NCBI RefSeq assembly: GCF_011378715.1
Contig: NZ_WTKU01000019.1
Coordinates: 22,210-86,209 of the forward strand
Reading direction: 5' to 3'
Origin: Psychromonas sp. SA13A
GTDB taxonomy: Bacteria; Pseudomonadota; Gammaproteobacteria; Enterobacterales; Psychromonadaceae
DNA: 64,000 nt
Numbering within the stretch: position 1 is the stretch's first letter; each line of letters starts with the position of its first letter. Positions 1-8,302 of the stretch are shown one piece after another. The notes beneath the pieces were generated by a model. The model searched no databases, was not told the DNA's origin, and was given only the letters and a program-made list of their open reading frames with translations. Position numbers and translations under genes: made by a program.

Positions 1-60
1 CTAAGCTAATTTTATTGTCTATCAGGCGACTCAATACCTGAATACATAATAAAAATAGAT

Positions 61-98
61 AACTGCTTATTCAACTTGATTGGGTAAGCAGTTTTTTC
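61..98 (+). terminator. Rho-independent terminator of a gene left of the window
   Basis: A 9-bp stem (AACTGCTTA at 61-69 with TAAGCAGTT at 85-93) is followed by a T run. It would end a plus-strand transcript coming from outside the window. The rest of 1-412 is AT-rich and I see no gene in it. Confidence 0.75.
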
Positions 99-424
99 GT
101 TTTAGTGCTTTTGTTTCTTTAACCATTTCTGCATTTTCCTTTCACTTATAACTGAACCCAAGTTTTGTTTTTCCTCTATAAAGCCCCATTTACTTCCTCC
201 CTTATTTTTCAGGCCTTTGCCTATATCGATGCTTTATTTTTATTGATTGTTTGATTGTTGCTTTTCACTTCTCTTTTGTTGTTATCAATCATTCGTACCT
301 TTCTTCTATACAATCGACACAAGTGACTTTTTATTAATACATCCGAAGGGTGATATTTTATACTCGATGCTGATAGTCTAGTGTCTGCTTTTATTTTATA
401 GCCAATGATGGGGTGAGTATTTTT

Positions 425-1345
425 ATGAGCATTGTTATGAGTTTAGTTGACAAGGTATTGATGGCACCAGAGGGACCTTTATTTTCTAAGTTAATTCAAG
501 GGTATTGGCGTTTAGGCGCTTGGGATATGACAGCGCAACAGCGTTTAACCTTTTTAAAGCAACATGTAGAGTTAGGTATTTCTACGGTGGATAATGCTGC
601 TATTTATGGTGATAGCGAAGTATTATTTGGTGAAGCATTGGCATTAGCGCCTGAGATGCGAGAGCAAATTCAAATTGTATCTAAGTTTGGCATTAATGGT
701 ATTGCCGCGGCAGAAGGTGAGCATCGAGTTTCACATTATGATAGTAGTAAAGCTGCGATCATTCGCTCAACGGAAAACTCATTACAACGTTTGGGTGTTG
801 AACAGTTAGATGCCTTATTAGTGCATCGTCCTGACTTTTTGATGGATGCGGATCAAGTGGCAGAAGCTTTTAGCGAACTTAAGCAATCGGGAAAAGTGAA
901 ACACTTTGGTGTGTCTAATTTTACTACATCCCAATTTGAACTATTACAATCCCGTTTGAGTGAACCTTTAATCACCAATCAGGTTGAAATCAATCCCATT
1001 AATTTTGATGTTATTGAAAATGGAGTTTTAGATCAGCTACAGCAACAGCGCGTGCGTCCAATGGCTTGGTCTTGTTTAGCTGGTGGGGCTATCTTCAATG
1101 CGCAAACGCAGCAAGCCCAACGCTTACGAGTTTGTTTAGAGCTATTAGCACAAGAACTAGGTGCAACGTCTATCACACAAGTGATTTTTGCTTGGGTACT
1201 AAAGCATCCTTCAAACCCTGTTGCATTAATAGGTTCAGGTAAAATCGAACGAGTTAAAGAGGCTGTTGCGGCGTTAGCTTTAAAAATGAATACTGAGCAG
1301 TGGTATCGAGTCTGGGTTGCTTCAAAAGGTTTTTCTGTGCCTTAG
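425..1345 (+). CDS. Aldo/keto reductase (YdhF-like)
   Basis: This is a 306-residue NAD(P)H-dependent oxidoreductase of the aldo/keto reductase superfamily, a cytoplasmic TIM barrel. The catalytic tetrad is visible: Asp56 and Tyr61 in the VDNAAIYG segment, Lys87 in VSKFG and His134 in LLVHRPD. The frame is open from a GTG at 413, and ATGs at 425 and 437 are also possible. I chose 425 because a purine-rich GGGGTGAG lies about six bases before it. The closest known relatives by motif are YdhF-type oxidoreductases, whose substrates are poorly defined. It stands alone, converging on the LysE-type gene with a terminator between them. Confidence 0.88.
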   Translation: MSIVMSLVDKVLMAPEGPLFSKLIQGYWRLGAWDMTAQQRLTFLKQHVELGISTVDNAAIYGDSEVLFGEALALAPEMREQIQIVSKFGINGIAAAEGEHRVSHYDSSKAAIIRSTENSLQRLGVEQLDALLVHRPDFLMDADQVAEAFSELKQSGKVKHFGVSNFTTSQFELLQSRLSEPLITNQVEINPINFDVIENGVLDQLQQQRVRPMAWSCLAGGAIFNAQTQQAQRLRVCLELLAQELGATSITQVIFAWVLKHPSNPVALIGSGKIERVKEAVAALALKMNTEQWYRVWVASKGFSVP

Positions 1346-1363
1346 CTTCTGTCTATTAACTAC

Positions 1364-1418
1364 AGCACCTTAAATACAGCATCTTAAATACAGTACCTTA
1401 ACTTCTGAGCCTTAATGA
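1364..1418. repeat. Degenerate 14-nt tandem repeat
   Basis: About four copies of a 14-nt unit close to AGCACCTTAAATAC start at 1364, 1378, 1392 and 1406, with growing divergence. They lie just after the aldo/keto reductase stop codon. Confidence 0.7.
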
Positions 1419-1486
1419 TTGTCGCTTAAGTATTATGCGCAAATTGTTGTGTTATAAGTTGAGGCTACAAATTGAGTAAAAACGTT

Positions 1487-1534
1487 AAAACCAGTGCTAA
1501 AGCCTTAAAAAACTACATTGCACTGGTTTTTTAT
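1487..1534 (+). terminator. Terminator of the aldo/keto reductase gene
   Basis: An 11-bp stem (AAAACCAGTGC at 1487-1497 with its complement at 1520-1530) has a 22-nt loop and ends in a T-rich tract. It lies between convergent genes and may work in both directions. Confidence 0.65.
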
Positions 1535-1551
1535 TTCCTTCACTTAACCAT

Positions 1552-2181
1552 TCATATTAATTCAATGAGTAGTTTTACTGCAAATATTAATAAAATAATA
1601 CCCATCACTCTATCAAACCAATGACCATGGTTTAAAAATTTCTGACGAACACGTTGTTGTGAAAATAAAAATGAGACTAAGCAAAACCATGCTGCGGTTG
1701 AAATGATGATCCATAATCCGTATATAGATTGTACTATTAATGGTGTATTGGCACTGACGATGGTAGTGAAAATAGCGAGGAAAAAAAGCGTTGCCTTAGG
1801 GTTTAATACATTGGTCATAAAACCAATCATAAATGCTTTTTTTTGCTGCTTAGGATCATTATCCACGGCAATAGAGGCGGATTGATCTAGGTTAGGTTTA
1901 CTACGTAATAAATTAATGCCTAGGTAAGTAATATAAGCGGCCCCTAATATTTTAGCGGTGGCCATCAGATATGCTGATTGAGAGATTAATAAACCTACTC
2001 CTAATAATGTATATAAAACATGTACAGAAATACCAGATCCTATTCCTAAACTGGTTATTATTGCTGTTTTGCGGCCAAAACTTATGCTCTGCCTGAGTAC
2101 AATCGCAAAATCAGGTCCTGGGCTCATGACTGCTAGAAGGTGGACAATGGTTAACATAATAAATTCTTGAAAGTAGGGCAT
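1552..2181 (-). CDS. LysE/RhtB-family amino-acid exporter
   Basis: A 209-residue inner-membrane protein with five to six hydrophobic segments. The N-terminal stretch VMSPGPDFAIVLRQS followed by a glycine-rich helix is the signature of the LysE/RhtB/ThrE export family, which expels amino acids such as homoserine, threonine or lysine using the proton gradient. The length matches the family (about 205-210). It is transcribed divergently from mobB with 83 bp between the starts. The substrate cannot be read from the sequence. Confidence 0.88.
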   Translation of the reverse strand: MPYFQEFIMLTIVHLLAVMSPGPDFAIVLRQSISFGRKTAIITSLGIGSGISVHVLYTLLGVGLLISQSAYLMATAKILGAAYITYLGINLLRSKPNLDQSASIAVDNDPKQQKKAFMIGFMTNVLNPKATLFFLAIFTTIVSANTPLIVQSIYGLWIIISTAAWFCLVSFLFSQQRVRQKFLNHGHWFDRVMGIILLIFAVKLLIELI

Positions 2182-2264
2182 ATTTAACTCTTAAATCTAA
2201 TTGCTGAGGGAGTAAAGAATCGATTATGATAACGTGTCTTTAATTATTTTCATAAGGTTAAATC

Positions 2265-2813
2265 ATGACATATTTAACACAATTTCCGGTACCTTTGTTG
2301 GGTTTTGCTGCCTTTAGCGGGACCGGTAAAACAACATTAATAGAACAGCTTATTCCATTATTAATTAAACAAGGCTTACGGATCGCATTAGTGAAGCATA
2401 GCCACCATGATATTGAAATGGATAAGCCTGGTAAAGACAGCTACCGTTTACGAAAAGCGGGCGCTTCACAAGTCGTTTTAGCAGGCACACATCGCTCTAT
2501 TTGTTTTCACGAGCATGAGCAAGCACACGATAGTCAACTAAGTGAACAGCTTGCATTATTAAATACACAGGCTTTGGACTTAGTGCTGGTGGAAGGTTAT
2601 CGAGACCAAGCTTTTCCTAAAATAGAGTTGCACCGTAGCGTGCTACAAAAGCCATTCCTCTATAAAGAAGATGCTAATATAATTGGCATTGTTTGCGACC
2701 AACCTATCGATGCAGGTAATTTGCCCTTATTCGACTTTACGCAATTACAAAAGATAGTGTCGTTTATTTTAAACGAAGTGATTGCGGTTGCTAATAACAA
2801 GCCGGCTAAGTAA
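2265..2813 (+). CDS. mobB: Molybdopterin-guanine dinucleotide biosynthesis adaptor MobB
   Basis: A 182-residue P-loop GTP-binding protein. The Walker A motif FSGTGKTTL lies at residues 17-25, followed by VKHSHHDIEMDKPGKDS, the conserved MobB segment, and later LVLVEGYRD. MobB binds GTP and assists MobA in attaching GMP to molybdopterin, giving the bis-MGD cofactor of formate dehydrogenase, nitrate reductase and DMSO reductase. No mobA gene is adjacent, so it is a lone mobB here. The ATG is preceded by ATAAGGTTAAATC, giving a usable ribosome site. Confidence 0.92.
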   Translation: MTYLTQFPVPLLGFAAFSGTGKTTLIEQLIPLLIKQGLRIALVKHSHHDIEMDKPGKDSYRLRKAGASQVVLAGTHRSICFHEHEQAHDSQLSEQLALLNTQALDLVLVEGYRDQAFPKIELHRSVLQKPFLYKEDANIIGIVCDQPIDAGNLPLFDFTQLQKIVSFILNEVIAVANNKPAK

Positions 2814-2862
2814 AAATTGTATAAACACCGGACTTATAATTTGAATCTACATTTTGTTAAAG

Positions 2863-2885
2863 AAACCTTTAGTCAACAAAGGTTT
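2863..2885. terminator. Hairpin between convergent mobB and the DTW gene
   Basis: A perfect 8-bp stem AAACCTTT / AAAGGTTT has a 7-nt loop. There is no long T run on either strand, so a terminator role is only suggested by the convergent context. Confidence 0.4.
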
Positions 2886-2938
2886 AAATCAGTTAATTTT
2901 CGACAATGTTAATTTTGCCAATATTAATTTCGACAGAG

Positions 2939-3682
2939 TTAAGCTTTGTCTTGCTGTTTAGCAAATGCAGCAATTAAAAGTTGTTGGCTGTTTTGTGCAG
3001 GTAGATGCTGTCGAGACTTGCCAAGCAGATAGTTTTCTTTAAAGGTAGAAAATAATAATGTTAGCAGATGTGCATTGTCTGTTTCACCTAAGCTATCCAA
3101 TACCAAACTGGCGACTTCTGCCGTTGCTAGTTGACACTCTTTAGTCGCTTTACGCATTATATATTGTGATAGTTTTTCCGGTGCAAAAGATAACACTGGA
3201 AACTGATCTAGATATGGGCTTTTACGAAACATTTTTTTAGCTTGCGCCCAAGTGCCATCCAATAAAATAAACAAAGGTCGTTTATCTTTGAGGATAGAGG
3301 GGATAGATGACTCTATGGGTAACACTCTTTCTTGCGCTGCATATTCAGCAGGAAATATAACAATAGGGCACCACTGTGGATCTGTTAGCAACGCTAACAT
3401 TTTTGTATTGGGTTCAGTACGAGACCAGATATAAGCGTGTGTATCCGTAATAAGATCTGCGATTAAACGTCCCGTATTACTTGGCTTTAAAATCTCATCA
3501 TCATACATCAATAATAAAAAAGCACTTCGGCTACTGACAGTTTGTTTGATTGAACAAATACATAAGTAGGGAAGTAGCATGCAGTGTTTACAGCGTGCAA
3601 TGCTACCACCTCGCGCTAGAAAAGGACGTGTGCTTTGACTTAAACGATGGTCGTATAAAGAATGAATTGCATGGATTCGCAT
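2939..3682 (-). CDS. DTW-domain tRNA-uridine aminocarboxypropyltransferase
   Basis: A 247-residue member of the DTW family (TapT/TuaA type), enzymes that transfer the 3-amino-3-carboxypropyl group of SAM to a uridine of tRNA. The N-terminal cysteine cluster (Cys31, Cys34, Cys41, Cys43) and the LLDGTWAQAKKM segment around residue 142, which carries the DTW-like motif, are both visible. The reading frame is open to an ATG at 3802, but the family homology starts near MRIHAIHSLYDHR, so I place the start at 3682. Which tRNA position is modified is not evident. It converges on mobB. Confidence 0.85.
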   Translation of the reverse strand: MRIHAIHSLYDHRLSQSTRPFLARGGSIARCKHCMLLPYLCICSIKQTVSSRSAFLLLMYDDEILKPSNTGRLIADLITDTHAYIWSRTEPNTKMLALLTDPQWCPIVIFPAEYAAQERVLPIESSIPSILKDKRPLFILLDGTWAQAKKMFRKSPYLDQFPVLSFAPEKLSQYIMRKATKECQLATAEVASLVLDSLGETDNAHLLTLLFSTFKENYLLGKSRQHLPAQNSQQLLIAAFAKQQDKA

Positions 3683-3823
3683 AATGAACTCTATTGTTGA
3701 TAGGCTGCGATTATACGCAAAAAACCTTATTGAAAAAGGGGAACTCGCTGAAAGAATGCATTTGCTGCTAAGTAAGCTGATAAAAAGTAAGCTGGCTGTC
3801 AAAGTACAATGATGAATACTAAA

Positions 3824-3849
3824 AAAGGGATGTTATAAAGCATCCCTTT
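3824..3849 (-). terminator. Minus-strand terminator
   Basis: A 9-bp stem AAAGGGATG / CATCCCTTT has an 8-nt loop, followed on the minus strand by six T residues. It lies about 50 bp past the end of the small ORF at 3900-4046, which suggests that region is transcribed on the minus strand. Confidence 0.65.
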
Positions 3850-3899
3850 GATTTTAGTAAGTATCTAGATATCCTATATAAAGATGATTCTCATCTCTT

Positions 3900-4046
3900 T
3901 TATTTTTGATGAGATGGTAAGTCGTTACTTTCAAAAGAGTCTGCAAACTCATGGTTACGCTCTCGGTGCTTTGTTTCATCTTCACGCGCAATCGGGTGAC
4001 TTGTGAGAAAACTGGTTTTAAGTGTTATTTTCGAAATGATGGACAT
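3900..4046 (-). CDS. Possible 48-residue hydrophilic small protein
   Basis: A short minus-strand frame from ATG (4046) to TAA encodes a charged protein rich in His, Arg, Glu and Ser, containing HPIAREDETKHRERN. I do not recognise a family. Support for its being real comes from the strong minus-strand terminator just downstream (3824-3849), since nothing else on that strand would need it, and from the otherwise empty 560-bp gap. Against it, no convincing Shine-Dalgarno sequence precedes the ATG. Confidence 0.4.
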   Translation of the reverse strand: MSIISKITLKTSFLTSHPIAREDETKHRERNHEFADSFESNDLPSHQK

Positions 4047-4240
4047 TTGATATGGAAAGTTGATTATTTGAAGTAGTCATTAACAAAAAGCATGTGTACG
4101 ACTAAGTTAGGGCATAAAAATGTTCACTATTATTCTTATTATGAAGCAGATACAGTACCTACATCAGTAAGAGTAAGCATTTACAGTGGTAGGTTATATT
4201 ACTGTCGCTATTTGTTTTGTGATTTAAAAGGAAGGCAGTT

Positions 4241-4573
4241 ATGAATATACCCGATGATTTTATAAATTATAAAAGTACGCCGTTATTCACTAAAAGTAAT
4301 ATTCCCAAACTATTTTTATTTGAACATAATACTAAGGCTGGAGTGTTTGGTAAAATATGTGTTACTTCCGGTCATTTAAAGTTTTATGGATTCAGTGAAC
4401 GACGTGGTTTAATAGAGCAAGAGATTATTATTCCTGCTGGAGAATCTGCAATTTCACCTCCTGAGTATTGGCATAAAGTAGAATTTTTAAGTGATGACAC
4501 AGCATTTGAAGTGAAATTTTATGCACAAAAAGACTCTGACATCGTCAAGCAAAACTTATCTGAACGAAACTAA
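4241..4573 (+). CDS. DUF1971 cupin protein (YeaR / TehB N-domain-like)
   Basis: A 110-residue single-domain protein resembling E. coli YeaR and the N-terminal domain of some TehB proteins (DUF1971). Matching landmarks are the opening IPDDFINYKSTPLFTK, a central GVFGKICVTSGHLKFYG strand and the SPPEYWHKVEFLSDDTAFEVKFY segment with its conserved tryptophan-histidine pair. The fold is a small beta barrel, and YeaR is nitrate/nitric-oxide induced in E. coli, but the biochemical role is unknown. The gene is preceded by AAAAGGAAGG, a strong ribosome site. It lies 43 bp upstream of ansA and may be co-transcribed. Confidence 0.75.
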   Translation: MNIPDDFINYKSTPLFTKSNIPKLFLFEHNTKAGVFGKICVTSGHLKFYGFSERRGLIEQEIIIPAGESAISPPEYWHKVEFLSDDTAFEVKFYAQKDSDIVKQNLSERN

Positions 4574-4616
4574 TTAGTTTCTACCTCATCGTTATATATA
4601 AACAACTGAGATTTTA

Positions 4617-5636
4617 ATGGCTGAAAAAAAACGTATCTATATCGCTTATACTGGTGGCACTATCGGTATGAAACCTTCTAAAAATGGTTTTATTCCCGTT
4701 GCTGGTTATTTATCTGAAACGATTAAAAATATGCCTGAGTTTTATCATCAGGATATGCCTGAATTTGAAATTCATGAATATGAACCTTTGATTGATTCTG
4801 CTGATATTTCACCACAGGCATGGCAGGTTTTAGCAACGGATATTCAAAATAAATACCATGACTTTGACGGGTTCATTATCTTGCATGGCACCGATACTAT
4901 GTCTTATACGGCCTCTGCATTATCGTTTATTTTTGAAAGTTTGAGCAAACCTGTGATCATCACTGGTTCACAAATACCCCTTTCACAATTGCGTTCAGAT
5001 GCTAGAGCAAATCTATTAAACTCTTTGTATATTGCTGCCCATCATCCTATTAATGAAGTCTGCATATTTTTTAATAATCAATTATTTAGAGGTAACCGCA
5101 CCACCAAACAACATGCCGATGGTTTTAGCGCATTTGTGTCGCCTAACTACCCGGTGCTGTTAGAAGCCGGAATTGAGATTAGAAACGTCGCAGGCAAAAA
5201 ACAAAAATCGATTAATACTCGCTTGACGATTGGTAAGATTGAGCAACAATCGATTGCAATATTGCACCTGTTCCCCGGGTTAGATTGGCAAGTGTTAGAC
5301 AACCTATTAAAAAGCCCGTTACAAGCGTTGGTTTTATTAACCTATGGAGTAGGGAATGCACAGCAAGACCCGCAATTATTAAATACTTTAAAAGAGGCCA
5401 GTGATCGCGGTATTTTAATTGTTAATTGCAGCCAATGTCTAAAGGGCAGTGTCAACATGGAAGGTTACGCAACCGGCCATGCTTTAAGCGAAGCAGGTGT
5501 TATTAGTGGCTTAGATATGACCACAGAATCTGTGATTGCTAAGTTATATTATTTACTCAGCCAAAAGTTAACCTACAAAGTAGTAAAAGAGTTATTAACT
5601 ACTGATTTACGTGGTGAATTAACATCATTTAATTAG
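4617..5636 (+). CDS. ansA: L-asparaginase I (cytoplasmic)
   Basis: A 339-residue type I asparaginase that hydrolyses L-asparagine to aspartate and ammonia. The first catalytic threonine lies in AYTGGTIGMKPS (about residues 10-20) and the second in the HGTDTMSYTASAL segment near residue 90. There is no signal peptide, as expected for the cytoplasmic low-affinity enzyme, and the length matches E. coli AnsA (338). It follows the DUF1971 gene on the same strand and converges on a LysR gene. Confidence 0.95.
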   Translation: MAEKKRIYIAYTGGTIGMKPSKNGFIPVAGYLSETIKNMPEFYHQDMPEFEIHEYEPLIDSADISPQAWQVLATDIQNKYHDFDGFIILHGTDTMSYTASALSFIFESLSKPVIITGSQIPLSQLRSDARANLLNSLYIAAHHPINEVCIFFNNQLFRGNRTTKQHADGFSAFVSPNYPVLLEAGIEIRNVAGKKQKSINTRLTIGKIEQQSIAILHLFPGLDWQVLDNLLKSPLQALVLLTYGVGNAQQDPQLLNTLKEASDRGILIVNCSQCLKGSVNMEGYATGHALSEAGVISGLDMTTESVIAKLYYLLSQKLTYKVVKELLTTDLRGELTSFN

Positions 5637-5741
5637 TCATTATCCTCATTCGCTAAGTTGCGGCTTACTCAGCCGTCATTTATGTAGTTGCAGTTTATGA
5701 AGTTGGGAATCAGTTGCTGTTTATGAACCTGCTATCTTCAC

Positions 5742-6638
5742 TCAGTGAACGGAGATGTTTTTAAATGTTTCAATTAAGGTATCGATCATTTCCTGTGCAG
5801 CAATGGAAAGTGGTACCTTAGCTTTTGTGATGATACCCACATGACGAGAAATTATTGGTGCTGAAATAGGCAAGCAAATTGCACCTTGCTCGCGCATTTG
5901 TGCTTCGCATAAAGCAGGTACTACAGCGACACCTAAGCCCTGTGAGACCATTTTTCCCACGGTTGCTAATTGGTGGGCATCAAAAGCCACGTGCAACTCC
6001 ATCCCTTCTTTAGATAAAGTACTTTCTATCAAGTGACGAACACTTGAAGGTTTTTGTAAGGTAATAAAATCGCATTCAAGTAACTGTTTCCATGTGAGTT
6101 CTTTCTCATTTTTGAGCGAACAATTATGATGCATTACGGCAATAAAACGATCATTAAATAACGCTTGAAAGTTTAAATCTTGAGTATTTTCTGGCTCAAA
6201 GGAGATGCCCATTTCAATATTTCCCGCTCTCACCATTTCCACAACCGTATCAGTTAATACATCGTGAATTTCGATGCTGATATTAGGGTTTTTTTGTCGG
6301 TAATACATTAATACTTTGGGCATTAAAGAAGCTGCGAAAGACGGCATAACTGCGACGGCTATTTTACCTCTGTCTAATGTAAATCTCTGTTTTAGCTCAT
6401 TTTCTACCTTATCCCATGCATCGACTAAGGATTTAGCCATAGACAGTAGTTTTTGTCCTTCTGCGGTTAACAAAGTACTTCTTGTAGTACGAGTAAATAA
6501 GCGTCCTCCTAAGGAGTCTTCTAAGCTCTTAATCGACAAACTGACAGCGGGTTGTGACATGTGTACAAGCTTGCTTGCTTCGGCAAAACTTTGGGTATGT
6601 GCAACGGCTAAAAAAATACGAAGTTGTTTTACATTCAT
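5742..6638 (-). CDS. LysR-family regulator, divergent from the CoA-transferase operon
   Basis: A 298-residue LysR-type regulator. Residues 1-60 form the winged helix-turn-helix (AEASKLVHMSQPAVSLSIKSLEDSLGGRLFTR), followed by the effector-binding domain to about 295. It is transcribed divergently from the scoA-scoB-atoB-atoE genes with a 100-bp shared control region, the usual arrangement for a LysR gene and its target. A perfect 12-bp palindrome AATAAATTTATT at 6666-6677 is a candidate operator half. The inducer is unknown; acetoacetate or a short-chain acyl-CoA is an inference from the neighbours. Confidence 0.9.
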   Translation of the reverse strand: MNVKQLRIFLAVAHTQSFAEASKLVHMSQPAVSLSIKSLEDSLGGRLFTRTTRSTLLTAEGQKLLSMAKSLVDAWDKVENELKQRFTLDRGKIAVAVMPSFAASLMPKVLMYYRQKNPNISIEIHDVLTDTVVEMVRAGNIEMGISFEPENTQDLNFQALFNDRFIAVMHHNCSLKNEKELTWKQLLECDFITLQKPSSVRHLIESTLSKEGMELHVAFDAHQLATVGKMVSQGLGVAVVPALCEAQMREQGAICLPISAPIISRHVGIITKAKVPLSIAAQEMIDTLIETFKNISVH

Positions 6639-6740
6639 AACAAAACCAAATTAATAGATAAAAATAATAAATTTATTTAATGAATGAGTATGAGGCACAC
6701 TGTTGAAAATTAAAATGACGTTGTATTTAAAGGTGGATCT

Positions 6741-7439
6741 ATGGCTGGTTTCGACAAAGTAGTGACAACATATGAAGATGCTCTTAGTGGTTTAAAAGAT
6801 GGCATGACGGTGATCGCTGGTGGTTTTGGTTTATGTGGTATTCCTGAAAACCTGATTGCTGAGATTAAGCGGCTACAAACAAAAAATCTGACCATAGTCT
6901 CGAATAACTGCGGTGTCGATGGTTTTGGTTTAGGCATTTTGTTAGAGGACAAGCAAGTCAGCAAAATGGTGTCATCATACGTTGGTGAAAACGCTTTGTT
7001 TGAGAAACAGCTACTTAATGGAGAGCTGGATGTAGAGTTAACTCCACAGGGAACTCTAGCTGAAAAAATGCGTGCTGGTGGTGCTGGTATTCCCGCATTT
7101 TATACCGCAACAGGTGTTGGAACCCCCGTTGCTGAAGGTAAAGATACACGTTTTTTTGATGGTCGTGAATATCTGCTAGAAGAAGCAATCACGGGCGATT
7201 TTGCAATTGTAAAAGGCTGGAAAGCAGACCGCTACGGTAATGTAATTTATCGTCATACGGCACAAAATTTTAACCCAATGGCGGCAACTGCAGGAAAAAT
7301 TACCGTGGTTGAAGTAGAAGAGTTAGTTGAAGTGGGGGAGCTTGATCCTGCTCATATTCATACGCCGGGTATTTATGTCGACCGCGTTATTGTTGGTACC
7401 TTCGAAAAGCGTATTGAAAACTGTACTACCAGCGAATAA
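6741..7439 (+). CDS. scoA: 3-oxoacid CoA-transferase subunit A
   Basis: The 232-residue alpha subunit of a two-subunit CoA-transferase (SCOT/AtoD type) that moves CoA from succinyl-CoA or acetyl-CoA to acetoacetate or another short-chain 3-oxoacid. The N-terminal [16 protein letters not shown] loop is the family's oxyanion and CoA-binding signature. ATG is preceded by AAAGGTGG. It heads a four-gene plus-strand set: scoA, scoB, thiolase, AtoE permease. The motif set resembles the succinyl-CoA type (ScoA), but I cannot exclude the acetyl-CoA type (AtoD). Confidence 0.92.
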   Translation: MAGFDKVVTTYEDALSGLKDGMTVIAGGFGLCGIPENLIAEIKRLQTKNLTIVSNNCGVDGFGLGILLEDKQVSKMVSSYVGENALFEKQLLNGELDVELTPQGTLAEKMRAGGAGIPAFYTATGVGTPVAEGKDTRFFDGREYLLEEAITGDFAIVKGWKADRYGNVIYRHTAQNFNPMAATAGKITVVEVEELVEVGELDPAHIHTPGIYVDRVIVGTFEKRIENCTTSE

Positions 7440-7448
7440 TTTCTTTTA

Positions 7449-7512
7449 GTTCAATACATACTTAATTCAATACATGCTTAATTCAATACATGCTTAGTTC
7501 AATGCATATTTA
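7449..7512. repeat. 16-nt tandem repeat between scoA and scoB
   Basis: Four adjacent copies of a unit close to ATTCAATACATGCTTA start at 7449, 7465, 7481 and 7497. The two central copies are identical and the outer ones differ at one to three bases. The array fills nearly all of the spacer. Confidence 0.9.
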
Positions 7513-7523
7513 TAGGTGATTTT

Positions 7524-8180
7524 ATGGCACTTTCTCGAGATCAAATGGCGATTCGCGTGGCACGTGAATTACAAGACGGTTATTACGTTAATTTAGGAAT
7601 AGGCATTCCCACTTTAGTGGCTAACTTTATACCCGATGGTATGCAAGTGATGCTGCAATCGGAAAATGGTTTATTAGGAATGGGGGCGTTCCCTAGCGTT
7701 GAAAACGTCGATGCAGACATGATCAATGCTGGTAAACAAACAGTTACGGCAGTGCCTGGCAGTTCTATTTTTTCATCTGCAGAGTCATTTGCGATGATCC
7801 GTGGTGGGCATGTTGATTTGACGGTATTAGGCGCATTTGAAGTGGATGTGAGTGGCAACATTGCCTCATGGATGATCCCGAATAAATTAATAAAAGGCAT
7901 GGGTGGTGCAATGGATTTAGTGGCTGGCGCCGACAATATCATCGTTACCATGACACATGCCTCTAAAAATGGAGACTCTAAGTTATTAGATGTTTGTTCA
8001 TTACCTTTAACTGGCAAAGGTTGTATTAAGAAAGTATTAACTGATTTAGCTTGGTTAGAGATTGAAAATAATGCCTTTGTACTTAAAGAACGTGCGCCGG
8101 GTGTATCGGTTGAAGAAATTAAAGCTAAAACCCAAGGTCGTTTGATCGTGCCCGAGCATGTTCCTGAAATGGTGTTTTAA
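7524..8180 (+). CDS. scoB: 3-oxoacid CoA-transferase subunit B
   Basis: The 218-residue beta subunit that carries the catalytic glutamate. The glutamate sits in the QSENGLLGMG motif (about residue 47), where the enzyme-CoA thioester forms. GIGIPTLVANF near residue 28 is also typical. The start has AGGTGATTTT upstream. It works with ScoA and feeds acetoacetyl-CoA to the thiolase encoded next. The two subunits are encoded by separate genes, as in bacteria, rather than fused as in mitochondria. Confidence 0.93.
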   Translation: MALSRDQMAIRVARELQDGYYVNLGIGIPTLVANFIPDGMQVMLQSENGLLGMGAFPSVENVDADMINAGKQTVTAVPGSSIFSSAESFAMIRGGHVDLTVLGAFEVDVSGNIASWMIPNKLIKGMGGAMDLVAGADNIIVTMTHASKNGDSKLLDVCSLPLTGKGCIKKVLTDLAWLEIENNAFVLKERAPGVSVEEIKAKTQGRLIVPEHVPEMVF

Positions 8181-8190
8181 CCAGGTTGTT

Positions 8191-8272
8191 ATGTTTAGGT
8201 AGCTAAATAACTAAGTAGCTATGTTTAAGTAAATAACCAAGTAGCTATGTTTAAGTAAATAGCTAAGTTGAT
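8191..8272. repeat. 26-nt tandem repeat between scoB and the thiolase gene
   Basis: About three copies of a unit beginning ATGTTTAAGTAAATAACC and ending AAGTAGCT start at 8191 (30 nt, diverged), 8221 and 8247 (tail diverged). It is the second repeat array in this operon. Confidence 0.8.
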
Positions 8273-8302
8273 TTAAGTAATTATTCGAATAAAGAGGTCA
8301 CT

